A DNA stretch of 64,000 nt from Nocardioides sp. TRM66260-LWL (lineage in GTDB: Bacteria; Actinomycetota; Actinomycetes; Propionibacteriales; Nocardioidaceae): NCBI RefSeq assembly GCF_020075545.1, contig NZ_JAIQZK010000003.1, positions 1 to 64,000 of the forward strand, written 5' to 3'. A program made the translations under genes and the position numbers. The notes under the pieces are model-generated. The model searched no databases, was not told the DNA's origin, and worked only from the letters and a program-made list of their open reading frames with translations. Below, in pieces: positions 11,371-18,326 of the stretch. Within the stretch, counting starts at the first letter, position 1; every line of letters starts with the position of its first letter.

Positions 11371-11591
11371 CCGGCCTGCTCGAGACGCTCGCGCCGTACC
11401 GCAGGGCGATCGCCGCCGCCCTCGTCGCCGCGCTCACCACCCCCGCGACGCTCGTCGACGGCCGGCTCACGGTCGCGGACGTCCTCACGATCGCGGCTGC
11501 GGCAGTCGCGGCCGGCGTCGGCGTCTACGCCGTCCCGAACAGACCGCCCGTTCGGCACCCGCAGCCCCCGACCGCCGAGCGCACCGACTGA
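11367..11591 (+). CDS. Holin-like small membrane protein, prophage remnant
   Basis: The 74-residue protein has two predicted transmembrane segments (about residues 12-30 and 37-57) separated by DGRLTVAD, then the short motif GVYAVPNRPP and a polar Pro-rich tail. Two-helix proteins ending in a Y-V-P-N-x-P motif are typical of holins or holin-like proteins in actinophage lysis and tail regions. No lysin or structural gene remains nearby, so this is best read as a leftover of a prophage inserted at tRNA-Thr. A strong terminator follows. Confidence 0.65.
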   Translation: MTGLLETLAPYRRAIAAALVAALTTPATLVDGRLTVADVLTIAAAAVAAGVGVYAVPNRPPVRHPQPPTAERTD

Positions 11592-11603
11592 TCCGCCCCG
11601 CTG

Positions 11604-11647
11604 ACACAGCGCACCCGCCACCTGACAAGGGTGGCGGGGGCGCTGTG
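11604..11647 (+). terminator. Strong hairpin after the holin-like gene
   Basis: A 19-bp stem, ACACAGCGCACCCGCCACC paired with its near complement, closes a TGACAA loop, 12 nt past the holin-like stop. It also lies 21 nt beyond the stop of the opposing secreted-protein gene, so it can act in both directions. Confidence 0.85.
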
Positions 11648-11668
11648 TGCGTCTGTCGACCGTCTGCC

Positions 11669-12280
11669 TCAATCCAGCAAGAACGAGGCGGAGCCGTCGG
11701 ATCCTCGGCCGAAGTCGTCGTAGGCCACCGGGTAGTCCGCCTTCCGTGGGTGGAACAAGACCGACTTGGCCGTGACGTTCACCCTCACGGTTTGGTCCGG
11801 ACGCACAAGACAATCCCGCGGAAAGGTGACGCGGAGTCCGGTGCTCGTCTCGGTGCTTGGCAGCCGCTCGATCTCACCCCGACCGATGTCCGGCCGGCAC
11901 TTGAGACTCGTGATCGCGAACTCCTGAGAAGGCACGATCTCTATCTTCGACTTCTTGCCGTCGGGCCTGTGGAAGAGGACGAGAACTTCGAAGAAGCCGG
12001 CGTCCTTCGGCTGCTTGAATCCCTTCGGAAGCCTGATGTCTGAGACGAACTCGTGGCGCGCAGAGTTGTAGCGGAAGCGGGCTGTGACGTCCGCCTTGGC
12101 GAGGGCCGCTCCGTACTTCTTCTCGTTCGCCTTCTGGTCGGCCTTGCTGCCGGTGTAGACGAAGTCGTTCTTGGGGTCCTTGGGGGACCACGTGTTGTCG
12201 GTCGCAGCGCTCGCTGCCGAGGTCAGGGCGAGGATCGCGGTGGTCAGAACTGCTGCGGCCCTGGCCTGTGATCGCCTCAT
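11669..12280 (-). CDS. Secreted hypothetical protein
   Basis: A 203-residue protein with a clear signal peptide (MRRSQARAAAVLTTAI start, cleavage near ASA-ATD). The mature part is mixed alpha/beta with many charged residues and one C-terminal Cys pair candidate (SLKCRPD and FPRDCLV). I do not recognise a family. GAGGAAGG stands about 10 nt before the chosen ATG at 12280; an upstream in-frame start would lack the clean signal. A promoter TTGGGA-17-TACGGT lies upstream on this strand with the TGTCTAGACAACGTTG operator next to its -35, so it is probably controlled by the island's own regulator. Confidence 0.7.
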   Translation of the reverse strand: MRRSQARAAAVLTTAILALTSAASAATDNTWSPKDPKNDFVYTGSKADQKANEKKYGAALAKADVTARFRYNSARHEFVSDIRLPKGFKQPKDAGFFEVLVLFHRPDGKKSKIEIVPSQEFAITSLKCRPDIGRGEIERLPSTETSTGLRVTFPRDCLVRPDQTVRVNVTAKSVLFHPRKADYPVAYDDFGRGSDGSASFLLD

Positions 12281-12343
12281 CGTGGTCTGCCTTCCTCTGG
12301 GGAGCGAGCAGACCGTAGGGCAACCGATGCCGGATCCCAACGG

Positions 12344-12359
12344 TGTCTAGACAACGTTG
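12344..12359. promoter_or_regulatory. Palindromic operator copy 1 (TGTCTAGACAACGTTG)
   Basis: TGTCTAGACA runs directly into CAACGTTG. The same half-sites recur at 13929 and 14353 in different arrangements. Sites built on GTCTAGAC are characteristic of HutC-type GntR repressors, including KorSA/TraR-like regulators of actinomycete integrative elements; that link is inference. Here it abuts the -35 of the minus-strand secreted-protein gene. Confidence 0.6.
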
Positions 12360-12561
12360 CCACGCGGTCGTTGGCGGTCCCCACGGTCCCGTCTAGCCCG
12401 GGTCGCTAGACCAGCAATCCGCTGCCCCCGCGACGCCGAATTTCGCGCACTGGCTCGGTCGTGGAGGCACCTGCGCGGCCGGGCCGGGCAGGCAGCACAC
12501 CGCGGACCCGGGCCTTCCCCAGTCGCGCGTCCGGTGGACTGACGGGGTCTCTGGCGCGCAC

Positions 12562-12603
12562 GTGCGCGGCTCCCAGGAGACGCAGACCTAGGGAGCCGCG
12601 CAC
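12562..12603 (-). terminator. Hairpin (GTGCGCGGCTCCC family)
   Basis: A perfect 13-bp stem with a 16-nt loop. On the minus strand the TAG stop of the frameshifted small gene lies in the loop, so the hairpin ends that transcript. Near-identical stems occur at 14067 and 16625. Confidence 0.75.
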
Positions 12604-12847
12604 CCCTGCTCGGATCGGATCGACATGTCGGCGACCACCGCGCTGAACCGTTCATCGGGCCGCCACCCCCGACCACCGGCCGCCCGGCCGCCATCGCAAC
12701 CGCCCGCTCCACGCACCACGCCTGCCCCTCCGCCTGGGTCTCGGCGGCGTGGGCCTGCAGGTCGATCGGGGTGGGGCCGGCGACGTTGCAGAGCCACCAG
12801 CGGCCGGAGTCGTCGTCGGGCTCGACGATGAGCGTGATCCGCGGCAT
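12588..12847 (-). pseudogene. Small island gene with apparent frameshift
   Basis: From ATG 12847 the frame reads a plausible soluble protein (MPRITLIVEPDDDSGRWWL, then about 40 more natural-looking residues) but then turns into Arg/Pro-rich noise. The neighbouring frame picks up a natural C-terminus (RPDERFSAVVADMSIRSEQG) that stops at a TAG inside a terminator hairpin. One frameshift within the G-rich stretch near 12655-12665 would join the two into an ~86-residue protein. Function unknown. Either the gene is decayed or this is a sequencing indel. Confidence 0.5.
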
Positions 12848-12890
12848 GAGCCGAGATGCTCCTCCTGCATCATCTGGCGAGGTGTGGCTA

Positions 12891-12960
12891 GCCATGGCGT
12901 CCAGACCACCAAGCGCCTGCTCGGGAACGCGGGTAGCGTCAAGGCACTGCCTCCCCACGG
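12891..12960. repeat. 70-bp direct repeat, copy 1
   Basis: Starts at GCCATGGCGTCCAGACCACC and ends at CTGCCTCCCCACGG. It is about 85-90% identical to 16501-16569. Copy 1 lies just upstream (minus strand) of the frameshifted small gene, so it may carry its promoter or leader. Confidence 0.7.
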
Positions 12961-13043
12961 CTGGCCGCCACGTCTCCTCCCCAGGGTCGGTAGCGACCAG
13001 CCGCAAGGTTCCGGGCGCTCTCGCTCGTGGCGCGTCGGGCGAG

Positions 13044-13267
13044 GGCGGCTCCACCGAGACCGGCCCTGACCTGGGAGAAGCCCAGGCCGGAGCCGATCAT
13101 CTCCGTTCCGGGGCAACCTCTCGGCGGTCGACAGTCGGCTCTCGGTGGTCAACCGACCCCCAACCAATTGCTGCCTGGATCGCGGCTCCGCCCCGAGGGA
13201 AGCGCGCACCCACGGCTTGCCCACGACTCGACCGCGGCGCCGGATCGGTCTTCCAACGCTGCGACGT
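13044..13267 (+). repeat. att-like fossil plus int 5' region, second copy
   Basis: These 224 bases parallel 10943-11163: the acceptor end of tRNA-Thr, the terminator left arm, a common intergenic stretch containing GCAACCTCTCGGCGGTC, and the integrase start. Only about the last nine tRNA bases remain at its left edge. It marks the junction of a separate, older or tandem insertion within the island. Confidence 0.75.
13204..13267 (+). pseudogene. Integrase N-terminal fragment, copy 2
   Basis: This aligns with 11101-11163 but the ATG has become ACG, and the peptide reads GAGSVFQRCD. Similarity ends at the same codon as in copy 1. It cannot be translated as an integrase start and is a decayed duplicate. 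Confidence 0.6.
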
Positions 13268-13323
13268 AGTCCTCGGGCCCGCAGCGCGCCCTCTCCGAGT
13301 CATCCTGAGGCAAGCTAGACCGC

Positions 13324-13368
13324 GGACCCGCTGGACCCGCTGGACCCGCTGGACCCGCCAGACCCGCC
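13324..13368. repeat. 9-bp tandem repeat (GGACCCGCT)n
   Basis: Four units of GGACCCGCT are followed by two variants ending CCGCC. The period is a multiple of three, but the frames through it show no other sign of being a gene. The surrounding 13268-13547 stretch holds no gene I can support. Confidence 0.8.
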
Positions 13369-13547
13369 GCGGACGCCGCTGAATGAGCCCCTGAGGGCGT
13401 CATCGTCGTCGACACCACCGAGCGCGGCACCCAGGTGTAGACGACCTCGTGGCGGAGACGAAGGGCACGGTCCAGCCGATCGTGAAATGGCCCCGCCGCT
13501 GGAGGCGACGGCCACCTGACCGGCCGACGGTGCCAGGTATCGGCTGC

Positions 13548-13841
13548 TCAGCGGTGCAGCAGCTGGTAGGCGAGGTCGCCGGCTCCGATCAGGATCGCGC
13601 TGGCGACGAGTGCGGTGACTCCGAGGACGATGCGCTGCTCCCAGCGGCTCGGGGTGTGGACCTCGAACAGCCACTCACTGTGCTTGGTGCCGTCCCACCA
13701 GCGCAATGCGCCGGGGTGCTTGGGATCAGGCACGAAGCCGGGGGCGATGGGCCGGACGTCGGCGAGCGTCGGGCGGCGGTCGGCGGCGTCCTCCGTGACG
13801 TGGGTGGGGTCGAGGTAGGGGTTGAGCAGGTCGTCAAGCAT
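13548..13841 (-). CDS. Small membrane protein with DUF2510-like motif
   Basis: A 97-residue protein. The central motif GFVPDPKHPGALRWWDG is close to the DUF2510 consensus (GWYPDP-PG-LRYWDG-W), a short domain found in actinobacterial membrane proteins. One transmembrane helix follows near residues 70-92 (VLGVTALVASAILIGAG). GAAGGACC precedes the ATG at a good distance. The island operator (13929-13947) lies 88 nt upstream next to a plausible minus-strand promoter (TTGTCC, 17 nt, CAACCT). Role unknown. Confidence 0.7.
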   Translation of the reverse strand: MLDDLLNPYLDPTHVTEDAADRRPTLADVRPIAPGFVPDPKHPGALRWWDGTKHSEWLFEVHTPSRWEQRIVLGVTALVASAILIGAGDLAYQLLHR

Positions 13842-13928
13842 GTGGGTCGGGGTCCTTCGGGGAGGTGGTCATGCCAGTGGGGGTATGGCCGAACCGGCCT
13901 TGAAAGGTTGACCTTTGAACTACCTACG

Positions 13929-13947
13929 GACAACGTTGTCTAGACAG
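13929..13947. promoter_or_regulatory. Palindromic operator copy 2
   Basis: GACAACGTTGTC is a perfect 12-bp palindrome that continues as TTGTCTAGACAG, so two overlapping dyads are present. It covers the -35 region of the DUF2510-like gene's candidate promoter. Confidence 0.65.
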
Positions 13948-13960
13948 GTGACATGTCACC
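13947..13960. promoter_or_regulatory. Second palindrome, GGTGACATGTCACC
   Basis: A perfect 14-bp palindrome that touches operator copy 2. Its sequence is unrelated to the CAACGTTG sites, so a second DNA-binding protein may act here. It is seen only once in the island. Confidence 0.55.
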
Positions 13961-14066
13961 CAATCCAGCAATCGGGCTACCGCGAACAGCGGCACGAGGC
14001 GGCAATCCCCGAGCACGCCGCCTCTGTGCGGGTCGGAGCGCCTTGCTGGCTGACGCTGACCCGCGG

Positions 14067-14108
14067 AGCGCGGCTCCCGCCGACCCCCAGGACCCCGGGA
14101 GCCGCGCT
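14067..14108. terminator. Hairpin (AGCGCGGCTCCCG family)
   Basis: A 13-bp perfect stem with a 16-nt loop followed by TCTCTT on the plus strand. It belongs to the same stem family as 12562-12603 and 16625-16661. Confidence 0.7.
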
Positions 14109-14174
14109 TCTCTTCGGGCTTGACGGAGTCGCAGCAGGCGGCGCCTGCGCTCGCAGGTCCGCCTGATGCCAGGA

Positions 14175-14215
14175 GGGCTGGCCGCGCCGGCCTCCCCAGG
14201 TCGCGCGGCCAGCCC
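14175..14215. terminator. Hairpin (GGGCTGGCCGCGC family)
   Basis: A 13-bp perfect stem with a 15-nt loop. The same 12-bp stem returns at 16889-16929. Two stem families alternating across non-coding stretches suggest the island was assembled from related modules. Confidence 0.7.
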
Positions 14216-14222
14216 CATTGAG

Positions 14223-14254
14223 GCGGCGGCAGCTGTGCGCCCAGCTGCCGCCGC
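14223..14254. terminator. Hairpin GCGGCGGCAGCTG
   Basis: A 13-bp perfect stem with loop TGCGCC, 7 nt past the previous hairpin. Together with 14067 and 14175 it makes a tandem array of three strong hairpins. 13961-14352 carries no gene I can support. Confidence 0.65.
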
Positions 14255-14352
14255 GACGAGCGCGCTGTCCCCCCTGGGTCAGCGCAGCCGAGTCATCGTG
14301 CATCGTCGCGCTCGCGCCGGGGGCGAAACCCCGACTCGGCCGAGGGTGGGCT

Positions 14353-14389
14353 AGACAACGTTGTCTTAGTGAGGGGTGCGACGCACACT
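14353..14389 (+). promoter_or_regulatory. Operator copy 3 overlapping the promoter of the coiled-coil gene
   Basis: AGACAACGTTGTCT (14353-14366) is a perfect palindrome whose right half supplies the -35 TTGTCT. After a 17-nt spacer comes CACACT (14384-14389) as the -10. A repressor bound here would block RNA polymerase, so the downstream gene is probably repressed by the island regulator. The regulator gene is not in the remnant. Confidence 0.65.
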
Positions 14390-14447
14390 AGGAGGTCGCG
14401 CCTCGAGCATCGAGCTCTGGCATGACAGAAGAGGAGCGCACGACGCA

Positions 14448-16343
14448 ATGCCTCGCCCGGTCCCCCCCGAGGACGCCTCCACCCCCCGCGAGCCGAGTGA
14501 CGACCGCTCCCATGCGGCTGGCCGGCTCACGCCGAGTCAGTCCATCCAGCGATCGCTGAGAGACGTCGCACGAGAGCGACGCCGCAGCTTCGCCGATGGG
14601 CTCTCCAGCGCTCGCCAGGGGCGGGCGGCTGGTGGCGTCGAACCACGGCGCTCGGTCGCTGGCAACCCGGCTGCTTCCTCGGACCGCCGCACGGATGGCC
14701 CCGCTGACCTGATCCGCTCCGCCACCTTGGCGCCGCCCGGACGCTCGGAGCAGAAGCGCGCCCCTGACGTCCCGGAAGCCTCGGAGGTCGACCGAGAAGT
14801 CAGCCAGGATCTTCGCTCCGCTCTCGAGGCGCTACGGCAAGCAGATGCTCGAGCCGCGCGGCAGTCGGACGACCGCAACGACGCGTCGCGCCGCAACGCA
14901 ATGCTCGTGTCGATGCGCTCCGAGATCGAGGCCGAGGCAACCGCGTCGCCCTCTGGTGCCGATGACACCGCGCTGCCTCAGGCAGCCACTGTTGCAGAGG
15001 ACGCGATCCGGCCGCTGTCCGAACCTCCAGAGCCGCCGTCGCAGGAGGCCGGACCGAGCCCCGTCGCCGGCGATGATCTGAACCCCCCGAGATCCGAGAC
15101 CGACGAACTCGTGATCAAGGCTGCAGTGAGCGCCGCCCTAGAAGCGCGCCGAGGAGCCGAGGCTGCGCTCGAGGTGCTCCACGAGCAGGCCCAGCGCGTG
15201 CTCGAGGCCATCTCGGAGGCAGAGGAGCGAGCGGCCGCAGCATGGGCGGCAGCGGAAGCCCGAGAACGCTCCGCGGTCGACCGCGACACCGAGCGCGAGG
15301 CGCTGCTCCTGGAGGTAGCCGAGGCGGGTCGCGTCCGGATCGAAGCAGAGCAGCGTGCCTTGGATGCGGCGGATGCCGTCGCAGCCGCACTCGAAGCGCG
15401 ATTGGCCGCCGAGGAGACAGCCGCCCGTCTCGCCGAGGATCGTCTCGAAGCCGAAAGTCTGATCGGTCACCACGTCGACATCGCAGAGAAGGCCGCGCGA
15501 GAGCGAGCCGAGTCCGAGCTCCGTGCCACTCGACTGGCACTTGCGCTCGAGGAGACCAGGGCCGCTCTCGCTCAAGGCGTTCTCGGAGCACGCCCCCTGC
15601 CAGCGGATCCGGTTGACACGCGCCTCGCGAGCGGGACCGAGGCTGCGCCGGCGGATCCGCCAGCCGCGGATCACCCCGCCGCCCCCGACGCGAGCCATAC
15701 GCCTACAGAGTCGGTTCGGGGTCATCACAGACCGTCGCTGTCGGCGACGGCTGCTCCCAGCCGCGACGAGGCCGAGTCGCTCCTCGTCGGGAACACGCGC
15801 CCAGGCTTGGCGCCCGATCTCACCTTCGATGCCTTCGGGTCGTCAGAGGACTGGAGTGCGACGAGTGGTATCGGACGGGGCTCCTCCACGACCTCGTTCG
15901 AGAGGTCTCGTCGTGGGACAGGAGCGTTCGGTGAGGTGACGAAGCTGCGTCGCCCGTTCGACCCGGTCCGGGCCCTGTTGCTGCTGAGCGCGCTCCTCGG
16001 ATTCAGCACCTTCACCTACTACGCGGTGACCGACGACATGCTCAAGGCGGGCCCCATCGCGACCATGATCGTCGCGGTCGCTTCGCTGGTTCTGTGGACT
16101 CAGCTCTGGCTCGGGCGAAGCAGGCTGTGGATAGAGGGCGACGTCCTGCATGTGGTCGCCCGCGGCTCGCATCGCACCGTTGACCTCGCGTCGGAACATC
16201 TGCGTATCGAGACTGACGGTCGTGTCGGCGCGCGCAACTGGCGCATGCATCTGCAGCGCCGCGGTCGATCCCGGATCACGATCGACCCGACGATGGTCAG
16301 TCCGAGAGCGTTGATCGCTGAGGTGCGCGACCGACGTCCGTAG
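14448..16343 (+). CDS. Long coiled-coil membrane protein of the island
   Basis: A 631-residue protein I do not recognise. Residues 1-220 are low-complexity and polar. Residues about 240-400 form a long Ala/Glu/Arg coiled coil (repeats such as EAISEAEERAAAAW and ARLAAEETAARLAE). Two transmembrane helices lie near 535-585 (RALLLLSALLGFSTFTYYAV and IATMIVAVASLVLW), and a C-terminal beta-rich stretch of about 65 residues resembles a small PH-like membrane domain. GAGGAG stands 12 nt before ATG 14448. Codon choice includes more CGA, GCA and TCA-type codons than flanking core genes, consistent with foreign origin. It could organise a membrane complex for conjugation or phage defence; this is speculation. 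Confidence 0.7.
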   Translation: MPRPVPPEDASTPREPSDDRSHAAGRLTPSQSIQRSLRDVARERRRSFADGLSSARQGRAAGGVEPRRSVAGNPAASSDRRTDGPADLIRSATLAPPGRSEQKRAPDVPEASEVDREVSQDLRSALEALRQADARAARQSDDRNDASRRNAMLVSMRSEIEAEATASPSGADDTALPQAATVAEDAIRPLSEPPEPPSQEAGPSPVAGDDLNPPRSETDELVIKAAVSAALEARRGAEAALEVLHEQAQRVLEAISEAEERAAAAWAAAEARERSAVDRDTEREALLLEVAEAGRVRIEAEQRALDAADAVAAALEARLAAEETAARLAEDRLEAESLIGHHVDIAEKAARERAESELRATRLALALEETRAALAQGVLGARPLPADPVDTRLASGTEAAPADPPAADHPAAPDASHTPTESVRGHHRPSLSATAAPSRDEAESLLVGNTRPGLAPDLTFDAFGSSEDWSATSGIGRGSSTTSFERSRRGTGAFGEVTKLRRPFDPVRALLLLSALLGFSTFTYYAVTDDMLKAGPIATMIVAVASLVLWTQLWLGRSRLWIEGDVLHVVARGSHRTVDLASEHLRIETDGRVGARNWRMHLQRRGRSRITIDPTMVSPRALIAEVRDRRP

Positions 16344-16500
16344 GCGCTCATGGCTCAGGGCAGCAGTGGTCCTGGCCGCTCGCGACCGCCGGCTGTCCTC
16401 GGTGCTCGATCTGAGCAGCCAGGCCAAACCAAAGCATCGCCATCGTCGAAGCCTCGCGGATGCGGTCACCTCATCGCCTCCCATCGAGGCAGGCTCCGGC

Positions 16501-16569
16501 CATGGTGTCCAGACCACCAAGCGTCTGCTCGGGAACGGGCGTAGCGTGCAGGGCACTGCCTCCCCACGC
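16501..16569. repeat. 70-bp direct repeat, copy 2
   Basis: The partner of 12891-12960. The 16344-17122 stretch around it (about 780 nt) contains this repeat and two hairpins but no gene I can support; its open frames are Arg/Pro-rich noise. Confidence 0.7.
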
Positions 16570-16624
16570 GAGGCAGGCTCCGGTGGAACCCCACGGGCCG
16601 CCTCCCACCGCCTGACCCGGAGAG

Positions 16625-16661
16625 CGCGGCTCCTGCCTCCCCCTTGCTCGCAGGAGCCGCG
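16625..16661. terminator. Hairpin (CGCGGCTCCTG family)
   Basis: An 11-bp perfect stem with a 15-nt loop, a variant of the stems at 12562 and 14067. Confidence 0.65.
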
Positions 16662-16888
16662 TACCGGGGCCGCTCTCTTCGCGCACCGAACAGCGTCCGC
16701 AAGCCGGTCGACTAGACCACCTCGCCGGCTGTTCGCTGATCGCCGGTACCGTGCGCACGCCTCCCCAGCGCTGGGCTCCCGTAGTCACCGTCATGGTTTC
16801 CGGTCGCCCGGGACCCGACGCGGTTCCCGCCGGCCCCACGCAGGGAGCCGCGTACCCGAGCCGCGAGCCTGCGCTGCGGGGACAAGGG

Positions 16889-16929
16889 GGCTGGCCGCGC
16901 CAGGCTCCCCAGCCTTCGCGCGGCCAGCC
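16889..16929. terminator. Hairpin (GGCTGGCCGCGC family)
   Basis: A 12-bp perfect stem with a 17-nt loop, the twin of 14175-14215. It lies about 190 nt beyond the stop of the minus-strand Ig-like gene and could end that transcript. Confidence 0.65.
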
Positions 16930-17122
16930 GAGGTCTCCGCCGCTCAGGACCCCTGCGCAGGTGCTGGTGAAGACGGACCCCACGACGCCGCCCCCATGGC
17001 GGCATCGCCTGTCCCATCCTGCAGGACCAACGGCCCGGGCCGAAAGTCTCTTCCGTCGCAGGCCCAGACAGCCCCGACTGGTCGTCGAGCCGATGTCGCT
17101 CGGGTCGGATCCGGTCCAGCGG

Positions 17123-18046
17123 TCAGGAGAGCGCGCGGATCGCCCGGACCGGGTGGGTTCGGACCACAGCCTGGCCGCCGGTCGGCACGAAGACGACTCG
17201 CACGGTCAGGCCCGGCGGATTGGTCCGCGAGAACACCGACTTGCCGGCCTTGGTGAAGTCCAACGACACAGCAGCTCGGCCGTACTTGCGCACGGTCATG
17301 GACTTGCTCGAGGCGAGCAGGGTGCCCTTGGCGTCGTGAAGGTAGAGGCGGACGGTGCCGGCGCTGGGGAGAGTCGCTCGCGTGGATGCCGAGTACGGGG
17401 TGACCTGGATGGTGTCGACCGGCTGCTGCGGCATCTCGCTGCTGTAGCGAACCTCGACCGTGCGCTCGGCGGTGGCGGTCTGTCCGTCGGGCTGGGTGAC
17501 GGTGACGCCGATGGTGTGGCGGCCCTGGCGCAGCAGAACCCGCAGGGACGCGGCGGTCGCGTCGCGGACGTCGAAGCCGTTGACGCTCCACTGGTAGGTG
17601 ACGCCGTTGAGCTGGGTGGTCGCAGTCGCCTTGATCGTGGCCGGGTTCCCGTCGGTGATCGCCGCAGGCTTGGCGATCGACACCGTCGGCGCGTCGGCCT
17701 TACGTGCCTGCACGGTGATGTCGGCGGAGCAGCTTTCTTCGCTGGACTCGTCGATGCCGGTCAGCGTCACGGTGTGGCCGCCCTCGGTGAAGGTCAGCTG
17801 CACCCGCGGTCCGGAGGCGACGAACGTGCCATCCACGTACCAAAGAGCGCCCTGATCGGTGTCCGGGTAGCAGAAGCCGCTGTAGGTCGCTGGGACGCCA
17901 GCGACCACCTCGCGAGGGGCCTCCTGGATGTCTGGGTCCAGAGCTTGGCTCGGCGGGGCGAAGATCCAGCTGCTCGCAATCAACAGGAACGTGATCAAGA
18001 CGGTCAGGGCGCCGCGGCGCCGGCGAGGGTCTCGGGGAGGGACCAT
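17123..18046 (-). CDS. Secreted protein with Ig/PKD-like domains
   Basis: A 307-residue protein with an N-terminal signal or anchor (RRRR followed by VLITFLLIASSWIF, cleavage near SQA-LDP). The mature region has two or three beta-sandwich units: one around WYVDGTFVASGPRVQLTF, one around VTYQWSVNGFDVRDATAASL (PKD or Ig type), and a C-terminal unit rich in Thr/Val. Two Cys (GFCYPD and ESCSAD) may form a disulfide. ATG 18046 was chosen because a TATCTT hexamer lies exactly 6 nt upstream (leaderless) and the signal starts there; a longer in-frame start exists at 18091. Function unknown, probably surface adhesion or binding. Confidence 0.7.
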   Translation of the reverse strand: MVPPRDPRRRRGALTVLITFLLIASSWIFAPPSQALDPDIQEAPREVVAGVPATYSGFCYPDTDQGALWYVDGTFVASGPRVQLTFTEGGHTVTLTGIDESSEESCSADITVQARKADAPTVSIAKPAAITDGNPATIKATATTQLNGVTYQWSVNGFDVRDATAASLRVLLRQGRHTIGVTVTQPDGQTATAERTVEVRYSSEMPQQPVDTIQVTPYSASTRATLPSAGTVRLYLHDAKGTLLASSKSMTVRKYGRAAVSLDFTKAGKSVFSRTNPPGLTVRVVFVPTGGQAVVRTHPVRAIRALS

Positions 18047-18202
18047 GTGCACAAGATAGACCTCGTTACGTCCCCGAAACAGGGCGTCCATGACTGTCGC
18101 CGCCGGCGGCCGTCTCGCGAGGGTTGGTCACGGCGCCAGCCTCCACTACACGCACGATGGCTGCTTGTCGGCCTGATCAGGGGCCTCTGGAGCGTGGCAC
18201 GC

Positions 18203-18278
18203 GAATCTCTCGTCATGATGAGGTCGCCGGTTCGATTCCGACAGGCGGCTCCACCGAGACCGGCCCTGACCTGGGAGA
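18203..18278 (+). repeat. Island right junction (attR-like), 3' half of tRNA-Thr
   Basis: From the anticodon stem onward the sequence follows tRNA-Thr with a few substitutions (CTCGTCATGATGAGGTCGCCGG against CTCGTAATGATTAGGTCGTCGG), and 18228-18263 is identical to 10927-10962. The 5' half of the tRNA is missing, so it is not a functional tRNA. It bounds the island at its right side, about 7.3 kb from the tRNA. Confidence 0.8.
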
Positions 18279-18326
18279 AGCTCAGCCGCAGCCGGTCTTC
18301 GTCGTCTCGGAGCTCGCCCGGGTCCG

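Noticed and set aside
12347..12587. Continuation of the MPRITLIV frame
   Set aside because: The residues become Arg/Pro-rich noise past the G-rich run; the alternative frame has a natural end and a terminator.
13149..13430. Collagen-like (Gly-Pro-Ala) small protein on the minus strand
   Set aside because: The motif comes only from the 9-bp tandem repeat; flanking residues and the lack of a ribosome site do not support a gene.
18203..18252. A second tRNA-Thr gene
   Set aside because: Only the 3' half matches; the D-arm and 5' acceptor strand are missing, so it is an att-type fragment.
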